Below, one piece after another: positions 34,666 through 48,065 of a stretch of DNA of 64,000 bases. The first letter of the stretch is position 1, and the number at the start of each line of letters is the position of its first letter. The stretch is from assembly GCA_038380795.1 (NCBI GenBank), contig CM076259.1, positions 67,733,741 through 67,797,740 of the forward strand. Reading direction: 5' to 3'. Source of the DNA: Pyrocephalus nanus (Eukaryota; Chordata; Aves; Passeriformes; Tyrannidae). The position numbers were made by a program, and so were the translations under genes. The notes beneath the pieces were generated by a model, which was not told where the DNA came from, did not search any database, and worked only from the letters and a program-made list of their open reading frames with translations.

Positions 34666-35544
34666 AATTATAGCAGGAAAAATCAAAAAGGTGATAAGGT
34701 TTTCTTCAGTGAGAACAGTTTATACTGGAAAATGGCAGTTTGACAAACCTTTATCTTTTCATGTAAATGTATCACTTTAAGCAAGCTGTCATTGCAAACT
34801 ATGTGTAGCTGCAGGGAAAAGTTGAGGAGAAGAATAAAAAAGAGTTCCACAAACTTATTAATAGGAAAATGCTAAGGAAATGTCCTGAAGGTGCTGAAGA
34901 ATTATATGCAAATCCCCCATTGTTTTGGATCGATGAGGAGTAGCTAATCCTTCTCAGTCCCTCCTTTTGAAGCTGTTTTTCATTATTTATTGCTCCCAGT
35001 AAAGAAACTAAAGTTGTAACCTGTGCACTAGGGCACTCGATGGGGAAGAGAAGTGTCAGCCCAGAGTCAGTCAGAAATGGGAATTAATACATGATCTCCT
35101 ATGGGTCAGGTGAATATTTTATTCACAGTATCATAGTGGGTTATCTCTTTTGGTTTTGTTTTCTTTTCTGACTTGCTTTCCCTGATAAAGAATGTGAAAA
35201 TATCCTGGCTTTATTCCAGTGAAGAATGAAAAACATTTTTTGGAAACTAAATTTTTTTCCTGAGCCACAGCTCTTGTTTCCTAGATTTCTAAAATCAGAA
35301 GGGGATAAGATCTGAAAATGCAGCAGAGACCAAACAAAGGTCTTGTACTGCAGATGGTTCACAGCAAAGATAAAGAAGCTGAAGAATATATTGTGCCTTT
35401 GGCAGGGAAACCATTAATTGCTCTTTCAAGTCATCTTTTGTCAATATTTAGACACTTTCAAGCTGTCAGGTTCCTACTTATTTACAGTGGAAAATACTCC
35501 GTATTTTCTAATATCCAAATATCTTATTTTGGGGGAATGGCTAA
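34666..35544. other. Unique noncoding DNA
   Basis: Nothing recognisable lies between the C/A-rich repeat and the next CR1. The frame starting at 35318 runs into that CR1 and is not a gene. Confidence 0.5.
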
Positions 35545-36262
35545 TCCACCAGAGGGTTATACTGTCTTTCAAAGGGATGTTGATAGGCTTGAAATACGGG
35601 CTGATGGGAACTTCAACAAGGGGAACTGGAAATATCTAAGCTGCAAGAATTCCATACACCTGGGGGTCAGCTGGATAAAAAGCAGGTTTGGCAAGAAGGA
35701 CAATAAGCTGAGCATAAGCTTTCAATGCTTTCTTGGGGCAAAACAGGACCTCTGGTATGCTGGACTGCAGTAGGAAGATTGTTGCCAGCAGGTCGAGGGA
35801 GGTGACCCTTCCCCTCTACTCAGCCCTGGTAAGACTTCATTTTCAGTGCTGCATCCACAGGACAAGAGGGATGTGGACATGTTGGAAAAAGTTCAGTGAG
35901 GGGCCATAAAGATGAAAGGACCAGAATCGCTCTTCTATGAGGAGAGGCTGAGAGAGCTGGGACTGTTTAGTTTGGAGGAAAGGAGACTTGGGGGGATCTT
36001 TTCAGTGTGTATAAATATCTGAAGGGAGGGAATTAAAGGCACAGTGACAGTAAAAGAGGCAGTGAACACAAATTGAAACACATGAACTTTCATTTGATCA
36101 CGCTAGGGAACTTCCTTACTGTGGGAGTGATGAGTCACTGGCACAGGTTCCCAGAGAGACTTTGGAGTCTCCATCCTTGGAGGTATGTGGCCCAGCTTGA
36201 GCAGAGGACGTGGACCAGATGATCTCCAGAGGTCACTTCAAAACCCAGACATTCTGTGATTC
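35545..36262 (+). mobile_element. CR1 LINE, plus strand, 5'-truncated
   Basis: The nucleotide order matches the CR1 3' kilobase: a TTTCAAAGGGATGTTGATAG block, GTTGCCAGCAGGTCGAGGGA, CCCCTCTACTCAGCCCTGGT, GAGAGGCTGAGAGAGCTGGG, a GAGTCTCCATCCTTGGAGG block and the terminal ATTCTGTGATTC. Several frameshifts and a deletion after CTGGTAAGAC break ORF2. It lies about 1 kb from the opposite-strand CR1 at 33553 and is independent of it. Confidence 0.93.
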
Positions 36263-39200
36263 ATTTCTGAGAGCTTTCTTCACTAAATTCTGTACGAGGA
36301 TTCTGAGATAGACATAAAAATATTTGTTCCAAGTATTAAGTCTGCACTTCTCAAGGAGGACTCATACACAGTACAGTGCATAAACGAACTTTACACTGGA
36401 CAGATGTAACAACATTTCAATTATTAACTGCTATGGTTTCACCATGACCCACTGCAAGATAGGTATCGAGAAAGAAAGGGTTAACCTGAAAACTAGATCC
36501 ATTCCATATTTCAGGAATTCAAGAGGTAAATGTTGAAGTTGTCTTTTCATATAGCCATTTTTATTTAAACGTTTCAGAACTTAATAAGGAGCATTTTGTT
36601 CTTTTTAAGTTGTGAAAGCTCCTGCCAGTCAGCCTTAGTGGCCCTGCAAGTTTTCCTGAGACTATGCTAAAAGAATATGTGTGGTTATGCAGACTCCCTA
36701 TGATCTTCTTTTAATATCTTAGAAAAACTTCCAGTGCATGATTCCAAGGCATCAAACCACTTTTGTTTCAATATAAACATCTTTTATTCTTGATTTCCCA
36801 GTGGCAATTCTTTTCAAAGAGATACCAGACAATGTTTGGTCCTTGAATGTTTATTAAACACTTTCTTTCTCACTCATTTAAATGGGTCCCACCACTCACC
36901 AGGAAAATATTTAATTAGTCTGAAATGCTCTCAGTCCAGAAACTGTGACCTGGGAAACAGGCAGATCCTGCAGATACAGCCCCTGCGTGTAGTACCGTCA
37001 CAATGGGCATAGAGATCCAATTTTTTGTCATGGTAGAACTAAGTCAGTTTTCATTTCTCTCATATGCATATTCATTATATAAGCTTTTATACGCACAATT
37101 ATAAAATCTTTTTTCCATAGAGTGTTGTACATTAGATAGACAATGTTGACTGAGGACTAGTTCATTCTAGCTTTCAATGTATATGTGGATAGCCATATCT
37201 ACTGTGTAGCATGCTAAATGCGATGCTTCCTCTAACCTCATCATGTCCACAGTGACCAGAATAAATGACTTGACTTTTATGTTGAGCTTGAGAGAGGGGG
37301 AAATAGAAATACCATGCATTTTCAGTTAGGCAATTAATATGGGAAGAGAGAGAAAAAAAATCTCTTTAACTAGAGGATAAAACTAACCCAATTACTTGCT
37401 TAGGATCACAAAGGAATGCCATAACAAAAGACAGCAGATTCCATCTTCTAGTATAATTTATAAGAATATACACTACAAAAAAAATTTTATTTTTGTATTG
37501 TTCCATCTTTTTTGCTAACATTCCAAAAAAACATGTAATTAGATAAACACCTTGTAGAAACAATTTGGTAGGGATAAGCAACTAGAAAAAATTCTTGATG
37601 TTAAAAAGTGTTGGAAAACTTCAACCATACACTTTTCTACTAGTACTGTGTCTGCAGATAATAGACTTCGGGTGACATATAGAACGGTTCAGATGTGCAG
37701 TCTGAACGCTCTTATATAAAGAATCTGTACTCTCTGAGATTTCTGAAAATGAGACATGACACAGAAATCAAATAAATAAATTTTAAAAAATGGTACTGTC
37801 TCTTCGCTCCACATCTGACTTTGAGGATAGATCTAACATAAAGGGTAACATAAACTCTCTAGATGTGCCATATAAAAAGAGCCCTCCAAATAGAAGATAA
37901 TGTTCAAAAAAACATGGTACGCCTCTCAAAGACTAATTGATCCATTTGATACACTTCCTGATGGTCCTGCCACCCTCCATAGGCAAGTCAGCATCTTGTG
38001 GTCAAAGACATGAAAGCTGAACAACTAGATGAACAACTAAGTACTAGTTTAAGGTTTGCAATATATTCCTTTTTTTCTTTCTTCTTTATTTTTTTTAACA
38101 AAGTGCTAATTCTTTTCAGCAATTACTCTTTATAGGATTATTGTATTTTCATAGACCCACAGAAATTGAAAATATTTGGAATCTAATGTACCTAATGAAC
38201 CTTTGGTGCCTAGAGCATCTATCCCATCTGTGCTACAGCTTATGCTGGATCACTTACTGAGGTGACTGACAGGTTGTCCACTGACTGTGCTCAGCCAATG
38301 ACCATAACTATCCAGTGCTGGAGGTTACCAAGACTTTTTCTTAGTGGTACTGTGAAAGAGGTTTTGGCACGATATTCAGTCCTTTCTGTATGTAAAAATG
38401 CAGTATTTCAATATTCAATACAAATGTCTGATATTCACAGCCATTCTAATAATAGGTACACTATACATATATGCGTGTAATACAGCTTATATAGTGCTTA
38501 CATCTGAAAATGGATATTTTGAACATATTAAGCTTGGTAAATAGGATACATAGAGTAATTACAGACTCTTTTGTTCTTAGTGGATGATACCAATTTGCTG
38601 AGACCCAGGAATAAATGCTCCAGATGTGGGTAACTGATGGACGGAATGGGAGGAGATCAAGGACTAGGAAGAGGTCATCTGTGGAAAAACCGGAACAAAA
38701 TATTAATGCAGTCATTTATCTTTGTGCTCTATGGGTACAACTTGTCATCATGGTTTGCCTGATGCAGTAACGAGCATGTTCAGGGATTTTTCAGATTCTC
38801 CGGGGACAAGGGGGAGAGGGGCTGTAGGTGTATTTTTGAGGCAGGTGGCACTAGATGGCACTGTCACAAGGACTTTCACAGAGTGCTGAGGGAGAGCAGC
38901 AGGCAATCACTCTCCCTGTTTGGTGGTGATAGTGGGTGGGTGGGAAAGTAAGAGGTCAAAAGGCAAGGTAACTGGTTTTCTTTCACTTGCTAATACAGCA
39001 GGATTACTTACGGAGGCAGAGGCACCGCCTGAAGCAAGGAGCTGCCCTGAGCTGAACTCACGGAATACCAGCGTGGCTGTGACTTGGTCATGCCCACCTC
39101 TGTTCTGAGAGGGTGGCAATTAATCTGGAGAAATGTATGACACTATTAAACGTGTGACTGGAGGAGTTATGCAGGGAGCATGCTCCTTGTTTCCCCTCCA

Positions 39201-42200
39201 AAGAGAAGCTGATTCACATGACCTAGAAATTGGGTGATGCTTTCAGAGGGACAACAGCACTTTAGTACTTGAATGTCACATGAAGGAGGTAATTATGTGC
39301 TTAATTGCACAGCCATATGAGAAACCAATCTGTGCACTAAAATCTCTCCTGTAATTCACCAAAACCAAAACTTATTATGACCATTCAAATAAATTGCCTA
39401 AAATGTTCCTCTTGCTATGTTATGAAAGTTTTTTCCATCATATATTAATTTTCTGTCAGTCTCCCTTCCATAACAGTTTTGTTTTCTTTTATAAAATTCT
39501 GTCATGGAGCAAGTCAGCATTCAAAAGGAGTTTGATATTTTGTGACTTTTTAGATGAGAAAAAAGACCTTTTTACCTCTGGATTTTTAGGATGGGACTGG
39601 ATTTTTAGGATTGGACACACAGATCTCACTTTTAGCCCTGAGACAAGTTCCTGGAAGGAACCCATTTAGTTCTATTAAGCACTTTTATGTTGCTGAGTTA
39701 TTAATATTTTGCACTGGACTTGGAAAGTACCTGGGACACATCTTATTGTCCGCTGCTGTAAACACTATCTAGCTCTTGCAATGTTTTTTAAATTGTTTTG
39801 TTTTGTTTTTATTAACTCCAGAATAAATGTAGTGGTATAGAATGGTGCAAAGTCTTTTTTATTAGGTATTTTGTATGTCTACATTATCACTATTGCAAAG
39901 TCAGACTGGAATTGACTTTCATAATTAAAAAAGTTCAAAACCATTCTATACTTACCACACAGCACAGTTTTAGTAAAATACATTGGGTTTACACACTCTC
40001 TTTTGAGGTTTGTTATGTGGCAAACATATGCTTTGCTTTTTTAGTTTCTGGCTTCAGGATGCTTATTGTTAAAACAGATTTCTTAGGCGTCTGTGTTTCA
40101 GTATTATTGCTCTGAATGCTTACTTGTCCATCTAGGGCTGCAGCTCTAATGGAGACAAGATGAAGCTGAATCTTTACTTTGGAAAAGGGCTATTCAAAGT
40201 GAACATAAAAACCATGGAAAAAGTGGTAATGCCTGTGCTCTGGGATAGAAAAAATTATGAACAGTGTAATTTGTGCGGTGTTTTGCCCTGTTTTGTGTTA
40301 CATGCTGTGCTGGGAGACTCGCCTCTCAGACAGATCACTGAAAGATGCAAAGGTCAAATCCAGCTGAAACCCCTGCTACTCCACCTGAGGTATTTGCTGA
40401 AAACAGCAGGCAAGGACCAGCCTGAGCATGCAAGAAACCAGCACCCTGTGAAAGCTTGCTGTTTCCCCCTGTGTTTGGGAGAATTTTGGTATCTGTTGAT
40501 CCAGATCTGCATGAGGATTTGTGTGCAGCTTTAAAGAATTGACATTACCTTATATTTACAGTGTCCACCAAGAAAAAGGAGATAATTTTTCTCTAATACC
40601 AAATCATTTAGGAATGGCAAAGTTTCAGTGCCTCTGCGATTTCCTGAGGACTCTGTCAAAATCTTGTTACTTGACTCTGTAAGTAGTATGACTTTTGCTT
40701 CAATAAAAAATATGCAAAATTCTGTTGCTATATGCCTGGGAGATGTTTTCAAGTGCCTGCAGTGCCTGCAGCTACCAAAGCTAATCACAGTGGGTTACTT
40801 CTGGTTTTTACTCTTAGCCCAGTTTACCAGTCACATATCTTCCTTTTTTTTTTTTTTTTTCATTTCACTCACTTTAGTATTTGCACACATATAGAAAAAC
40901 CACTACAAACAATCTTTCTCTTGAACATTAACATCAAAATGATTTTTGCATTAGGAACATAGACCACAGTGCATCCAACTCTTGGGAACTGAAGTCTATG
41001 TCCATCAATAGAGATACAGAACAAAAGTGATCACGAGTCTACAAGGGTAGCTTTCAGGGAAGAAATTTAGGCTCCCATACCTATTTCATTTAACAATTAA
41101 CATAAAATGCACTGTAGGCTTAGATCATTGGGCCGGAGTCCTTTGACTAGCCCTGCTACCAGTTAAACTGCAGAAATGTGATTATACAAGGTAGTTATAA
41201 ACTATCCTCCCTACCTTCCCTATCACTCTTTCTTGAAAGAAACTGTATCACATAAAAGATGGTTAGGATGCTTTTCTAGGAGCTGGGAATTATGAGCTCA
41301 TGTTTTTTTACAATAGGGATTAGCAAAGTCTGTGGAAGCTTAAAAGAAAAAATCTCAAGTCATGAGCACATTGTGTTTGTTACCTTACCTCTGTGTCTGT
41401 AATGGGTGAAACCATGCTGAGGATAATGGATTTGGAAAATAGAGTGGAAAGAGGGCATTGAACTGATTTGTCTTTAAAGAAGAGCTAGAACAAAATCAAC
41501 ATGTTTCTTTTATGTGAAAAAGTTTAGATACTCTAACTTTTTTAAGACCAAGTTATGACTTCATCTCAGTAAGGATCAACATAATGAATAATATTTTCAT
41601 AAATAGATTTTTGGTCAATCCAGGAAAAAGTATAATACAATTCAACATTTGTAATTTGAAGCCAGACAAAATTAAATTTATGTGACTATGATTCACTGAG
41701 TGGCTAACTGATTAACCGAACTGTTTGCCAAGGGCTACAGTGGACTCCTTATCCCCTTAGATCAAGATGGAATATTTTAATTAAGGTAAAATTCACTCCA
41801 AATGGAAGCATATTATGCAGTCTCATAGGGGTAGGTGGATTGATGCCAACAATCTCCTCTGTGCCCCAAAGTGGATCAAAACAAACCTTGAACTCAGAAC
41901 AGCACACTGCCATGTCTGTCTCTTCCTGAGAAAGGACCAATCTCCTTCATTCTTGAAAATAGGTCCCAAAAATTTAACCCCAGGAGAACATCTGAGCTCT
42001 GAAAGATGATTCCATAATGAAAAGTCCACATACACTATTCTTATTGCCACACTTGCATAACCTGCAGGCAAGACCTGCTCTGCTTGGCTCGAGCAAGGTA
42101 GGATGGTGGGAAATCAAATCACAGCCCATCTCCAGGTCTTTCCTTCTGCTGGTTTGGCTGATGAGAGAGGAGGCAGTGGCAGAGGAGGTCTGGGGAGTGA

Positions 42201-45200
42201 TGACTCAGCGACACAACTAATGTTACAGATTTTGTGACCATATCAACAGATAATCAATTTGATATAGTTTGATTTTTTTTTTATGGAATCACAATGAATA
42301 CACTACTTTTTGGTGTACTTAAATTCAACTGATTTTTGATGTCCCTGTACCAGCATTTGCAAATTCCTAAGCCCGAGCAGGTTTTCTAAACTAGATGTAT
42401 CAGATATGGCCTGGAGGCATTCTTAGAGACCAAACATGGGATCAGATCAGCCCACGGGGCTATAGTATCATTATATTTATTCATTTTGGCAGTCCTCTAT
42501 AGTATTAACTGCACGTGTATGGCTGAATACTTCTGCTCCAGGGCTTTCTGGCTCAGTGGTAATGAATAATTGCATTCCCAAACTATTACCCTCTGAGGCA
42601 GACTGGACACAAAAACACTGCATAGCACCAAACCTATCATCTTTTATATTTTTGTGCAGTTTTTCAGTTCAAAGCAAGAGATCTAATGCCAGAGGTCTGT
42701 CACAACCCATGAGACAGTCTTGTAACTGAGAAAATTGGTGGTGTCCTGGAGGTTGCATAGCCAAGCAGGATAGTGATGGAAGATTATATTGGCTTGAGGG
42801 AACCAAAAATGGTTTGGTTTGGTCTGTGCTTTTTGGGAGCAGACTCTAATAAGCTGTCCCAAGATGTATACCTGGTATTTGTGAAATTATGTTGTGTGAA
42901 TATTCATGGTGCAGAAACGAAGTAGCAGTCAAGACATTTCTCCTAGGGAACATATGAGAGTGGGTTGTCCTCAACTGAAGCTCATCTCTTTTGCACTAAT
43001 AACTAAAATATTAAGTATTCATCAGATCGAGGATGTTAACACGATTACTTCGCACATTCACCTTGACTTCTGTAAATACCAGCATATGCAAGTGTTAATT
43101 TGTCTCTCTTCTACCTCTTTCCTCTTTTTTCATCAGCTCAGTAAATCCTAGAAATTTTGGGAGTCCAGTTTTTAATCTTTAATAATTGACTGTTTGTGTC
43201 TCACTGGATATATTCTGTGATCCTAGCAAGAGCTTGTAACACTGGTCTCAACTCTAAACCGCAACATTTAAAAAAATCAGAAAAGAATAACCCAAATATT
43301 ATCTCTACTTAGAAATCTTGTCTTGCTGATGGCCTTAGCCCATTGTGTCCATGATGACAACATCAGAGAAAATGATGATGTCTGCAACTACAAAGTTTCA
43401 TGGAGCTAATGGCATTTGCTAACTAAGAACAAAGCTATTTCCTAAAGCCCATGATCCAATTTCTTCTACCAGGCTACTTTCTGCTTTTAACTTCTTAAGA
43501 TGATGAAGAACTGTCAAGAAAAAGCCGAGTAAATGGCACATGCAGCATTAGTTACAGTGCAGCTGATGTAATAATTCTAAGTTCTTTAGAAATAAATTCT
43601 TGAAGCAAATGAAGCACTGACCAGCAAACTCATTCACAGGTTCATTCTGTCAGTAAATCAAAAGCTACTTCATAATCCTCTCCTTATGTGATCTTTTACT
43701 TACTTAGTAAACAATCCTTTCTAAGGAATTTAGAATCACGTATTTTTACTTTCTAAATTATCAAATTTTATGAGCAAGTAGATGAGAGCATACTAACATG
43801 AGCAAAGAAAGTATGTGCTAACTTTCGTTGAAATAAACTGAAACCACTGTAGGCTTCTTACTTTGCATTCATGAGTGAAAACCATTCAGCCCTGTTGTCT
43901 TCCTGCTCTTTCTGCTGCCAGCAGTGATTATAGTTCACTTTGACTGAAAGATCCAGCTGCCAGCCTAATAATATAGCTTGGCTTGGAAACTGGAGCCTTT
44001 CTCTACCTTGTAACTGATGCCCAGCTGCTGAGATGATTTAGAGATTCAGTGCTATATCCTTGCTGCAGATGCCTGCTCCATGTGATGCAGATGCCCTGGC
44101 CTGTGGCTACTGGCTGGAGCATCCAGGGAGCCAAGAGTGCTTGCTTCTAAAAGAGTTTAGATTTATTCTCATAGTGATACTCTCCAGGAGCATAAAACAC
44201 AGCAAGGGCAGGTACTAACCAGTGACTTTCTTACATCTTGTACTTTAATCCTGCTTTAATAGTTAAATTGCTTTTGGCTTTTATCTCTCCAGCTGTACTA
44301 GCCTGAGGCAGCATGAACATTCATGGCTGTGTGAAGGATGCAGCCACCTGCTGCAGTTTCTCCCTTCTACCCATGAGCCAAAAAGGCCCCTGCCTCCTCA
44401 TGACACAGCTGTTCCCTGGATTGATGGAGTTTGATAACCTCTTACTAGCTGCACATAAGATGATCCCAAGAAACTCTAAATGTAAGCTTTCACTTGGAGG
44501 TTGCTCTGGCACTGTTCTCTCACTTTTCAGTCACTCGCCATTTGTGATCTTAATAGCTTTCTCCTCTGCTGTCCTCTCCTGTTTTCCCTCAGCTAATGTC
44601 AGTGTCTCTTCTTTCAACTCTGTCTATTCCTCCTTCCCACAGCATAGTTACAGTTTACATTCCGAGCTGCCAAATTTCCACTTTCTCTTCCCAGCTTTTA
44701 GAAGAAGCCCCTTTTAAATCAAACGAAGAGTTTTGTCACCATGAGCTACGATAAGAACACAACTCACTTTGACTGAACAGTGCCACCCAGTCAGAAGGAT
44801 ACTTTTTAAAATATTATTTTAGGTAACTAAAACCATAGGGGGTTTGAAAGGGAATCGTTGACCTGAAGCGGGAATTCAGCCAAAAGCCTCTGTTGTCTTG
44901 TCTACCTTTTTATTTAATATCTTTTCCAGAAGCATTAGAATAACTTGTAGAAAGTTACTTCAGATTAGTATTCCCAACCATACCTCAGCAGAGCTGTGGG
45001 GACCACAGCAAACATCCAGCAAAGCTACTTCACTTGGTATTACAACTATTTGTTCTTTATGCTAATTTCCACCAAGGGCAAAATACAAACCAGAGCCCAA
45101 CCTAAACTCGAAAAGTCTTTATAGTTATGGTCAAAAAAGGCACAGTAGGAAGCTTTGTATTTAAAATTTTACACGTCTTTTTTTTTGAAATGCAGCAAAC

Positions 45201-45899
45201 ATTTGTGACAACAACATCTCTCCCTTCCTCCTTAGATGACTACAGGCAGAGTTAATGTGATTCAGCGCCTGCCAGAGTCTAACCTTTTGCTTCAGTTTTG
45301 TCCATGGGTTGGTATGAGAGAATGCTAGGTCCCTACTCCAACTAATTAATTCAAGGCCAGCCATTGGAGCTCTCTGAAATAATGCCCTACAGCAGGACAG
45401 CAAAGGCAAATCTTGTGCATACTTGGGAATGAGAACAGTGACTTCGTTAGCAGTAAAGTAACATCAAGCAAGTTCTCCTCTATTTTATATGACATCCCAC
45501 ACTGCTACAGGTGTTTCTCCTTGCTAGGAGGAAGAAAAAAAAAAAAAAAAGAGAGAGAGATATTTAAATAAATTAATAAGGCATGTGCTGCTTATAGCTA
45601 CTTCCAGTTTACTGATCTATTTCTTCTTCTACTAAGGCAAATGCTGTGGTAGAGGAATTATCTAAGCTGTTTCTTTTAGTACCTCATCACTGCTGTCTAG
45701 TCTTAAACATGTATTGTTTTTTCACCATAAGAGAAGCATAATTTAAAATTAAAGCAGATATTTTATTGATGTATCCTGTTCAGGAAGGAATTATTCAAGA
45801 TGAAGAACTAGAAGAGATCTGACTGGAGAAACTACAGCTGAAGAGACTGAAAGCTCACCTGGCCCAGGTCACAGCCCCCAGGTACACTCAATTACACCA
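36263..45899. other. Long unique AT-rich noncoding stretch
   Basis: Almost 10 kb without a recognisable gene or transposon. It includes an unassigned frame at 40160-40534 and a G-rich spot at 38803-38821. There are T tracts near 40845-40860 and an A tract with GA units near 45534-45559. The segments at 38880-39110 and 44030-44110 are more GC-balanced, but nothing in them is recognised. Confidence 0.5.
40160..40534 (+). other. Unassigned ATG-initiated open frame, 124 codons
   Basis: The frame begins at a true ATG and encodes a mildly basic peptide with two Cys pairs (CNLCGVLPC). No signal peptide, membrane segment or known domain is seen. There is no clear promoter. A nearby AATAAA at 40705-40710 is unremarkable in AT-rich DNA. 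At this length, chance in 64 kb searched on six frames is likely. I list it because it is one of few frames here not explained by low complexity. Confidence 0.15.
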
Positions 45900-46275
45900 A
45901 AATAATTCCTGGAAATACTTGTCTAACATGTTCTTTAAAAACACTGGAGATTGCAATTCTACTGCCTCCCCAGGCTGTGTAGATCAGCACTTCATCATCC
46001 TTATGACTAGAAACTCCTCTTTCAAGGTCGGAACCACACTTTCCTTTACTGCAATTACTCCCTTTATTTTCAGAGTGCATAGGGAATAATTTGCAACTGT
46101 CCTTTCTATAAAAACTACTTGAAGACCATTATTGGGCTTTTTGATCTTTTCCACACCACGCAATTTCATCCAATCTTTCCTTATAAGCCTTGTCTCCTAA
46201 TCCACCGATCTTTTTATTATTTCCCCTCTCCTTTTCTTTCTCCGCCTCTTTCAGGTGGTCTGAATCATTCTCAGA
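45900..46275 (-). mobile_element. Ancient CR1 LINE fragment, antisense
   Basis: The plus strand shows the antisense order of old amniote CR1: TCTAACATGTTCTTTAAAAA, a GCCTCCCCAGGC block, CATCCTTATGACTAGAAACT, TACTTGAAGACCATTATTGG, then CCAATCTTTCCTTATAAGCC. Spacing between blocks is as in the family, but substitutions are many. No RT frame survives. Its age class matches the copy at 8549. Confidence 0.65.
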
Positions 46276-47044
46276 ACCAGCTCAGCTCAGCAAAAGGTGA
46301 AATTCAGGTCTAGATTTAAGCCAAGGATCAGACACATAGATTTTTCTGTAATGTATGTCTTTACAAGTGATGCAGGTGTCTACACTCCTCCTAGTCTATG
46401 GAAATCTAGTTACCCCAGTCAGTGCAGCCAAGAGATTTATTCAGATTATCCTAAAGTAGACAGATTTAGTCATCTAAACAGCTCTGAAGACTGCGCTGAG
46501 CTCAGTGCTGTTGCCTAGACATGGAGGTCTAATGCTTTTTGAGACGCCTTTGAATATCCTGCTGAGCATCCACCTATTGGTCCAGAATGACAGTCTTCTA
46601 TAGCCTACATGTCATATCACCAGTCCCACATCTAAGAGGCCCTGTGACATCTGAACATTTAGAAATGGCCTCAGATATTTCTATTTTGGCAGCCAATTTG
46701 AGCTCACAGCTGACATGTAGATTCTTACACTGCAAGATCAATGTCAGGTTCAGATTCAGAGCCTTACTAACTTGTCCTACTGACAGAAAGAGTTAGACAT
46801 GACAAGAGAAGCTGTGCACACAGCCTATGATGACAAATACAAGGATGATCATAACTTATTTGTTTATGGAAAAAATTATAACGTCCACAAATAGTCAATT
46901 TTATCAGCAAAGAAGAATGTTGGGGTTTTTTTCATTCTGGCTATTATAACCCAGTTCTAACATTCTGTGACAAACTGTGCTGGAAGCAGAAAGGGATTCC
47001 AGAATCAAAAATTATTATTGCTGTTCTAAAATTTCACAGCAATT
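46276..47044. other. Unique noncoding DNA
   Basis: No gene or repeat recognised. Short frames (46297-46518, 46587-46796) have no known domain. Confidence 0.5.
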
Positions 47045-47171
47045 TCACAGAATATTCTGAGTTGGAAGGGACCTACAAGGATCATCGTGTTCAGCTCTAA
47101 AGTGAATGGCACATACAGGCATTGACCCATGGTGTTATTATCACAACACTCTAACCCACTGAGCTAATCTC
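47045..47171 (-). mobile_element. CR1 3' UTR fragment, antisense
   Basis: Starts with TCACAGAATATTCTGAGTTG followed by GGAAGGGACCTACAAGGATC and ends with CTCTAACCCACTGAGCTAAT. This is the complement of the 3' end of a CR1 subfamily common in birds. Only about 130 bases remain, so it is strongly 5'-truncated, as is usual for CR1. Confidence 0.9.
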
Positions 47172-47508
47172 AAAAAGAAGGATGGGAAGATGTTTGCTGG
47201 TGCATTAAAAAGTGGTGTTAGCTGACTTCTCCATCTTTTGGCTTACAGGATGATGGATGTTGTGACAGCTAAACCTCACCCATCTTCCTGCTGCACAAGC
47301 ACATACGTGAGTTAAACAATTGCTTGCAGCTTCTGTGTTTACATTTTAAAAATTCCATGTATAGAAATGGATGGTCTGTAGAAGTTTTATTTAATCTGGA
47401 AAATTAATTTCTCCAAGGGTTAAAAGTAGAATCAAGAATGTAATTTGTGCTACTGGTGCATATGACACAATGAATGAATGAAAATTATTGCTCAAATAAA
47501 AATAATTT
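47172..47508. other. Short unique spacer between two CR1 copies
   Basis: About 340 bases of AT-rich DNA with no recognised feature. It separates two minus-strand CR1 insertions of different subfamilies. Confidence 0.5.
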
Positions 47509-48065
47509 TCATAGAATCATAAAATGGTTTGTGTTGGAAGGAACCTTAAAGATCATCTCATTTCAACCTCCTTGCTATGGGCAGAGAGATACCTTTTGCT
47601 AGATCAGGTTGCTCAGGGCCCCATCCAATCTGGTCATAAACAATTCTAGGGATGGGACATCCATAACTTCTGAGCTTGTCACTCTTTGAGTAAAGAATTT
47701 CTTCCTAATATCCAGTGTTAACCTACTCTCTTTCAGTTTAAAATCATTACCCCTTGTCCTGTCACTATCTGCCTATGTCAAAAGTCCCTCTCCCTCCTTT
47801 TTATAAGTCCCCTTAAGATAGTGGAAAGCCACTATGAGGTTTCCCCAGGGCCTTCTCTTCTCCAGGCTGAACAACCCCATCTCTCTCAGCTTGTCTTTGT
47901 AGGAGAGGTGCTCCATCCCCCTGATCATCTTCGTGGCTCTTCTTCTCTTGACCTGCTCTAGCAGGTTCATGTCTTTGTTGTGCTGAGGACCTCAGACCTG
48001 GATGCAGTACTCCAAGTGGGGTCTGAGTGAAAATTCTTGCTGTACTAGTAGAGTATCACCCTTCC
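47509..48065 (-). mobile_element. CR1 LINE, minus strand
   Basis: The plus-strand start TCATAGAATCATAAAATGG is the complement of a CR1 tail. The minus-strand frame 47773-47970 reads the C-terminal part of ORF2 (MNLLEQVKRRRATKMIRGM, then [19 protein letters not shown]). The 3' UTR part (TTGGAAGGAACCTTAAAGAT) is the same type as in the copy at 23419. The right edge is uncertain, because similarity fades between about 48030 and 48065. Confidence 0.93.

Noticed and set aside
34307..34780. Plus- and minus-strand frames with long Lys or Phe runs
   Set aside because: They are readings of the 66-base A tract and the C/A-rich repeat. The minus-strand frame also includes genuine CR1 reverse transcriptase sequence, annotated as the transposon.
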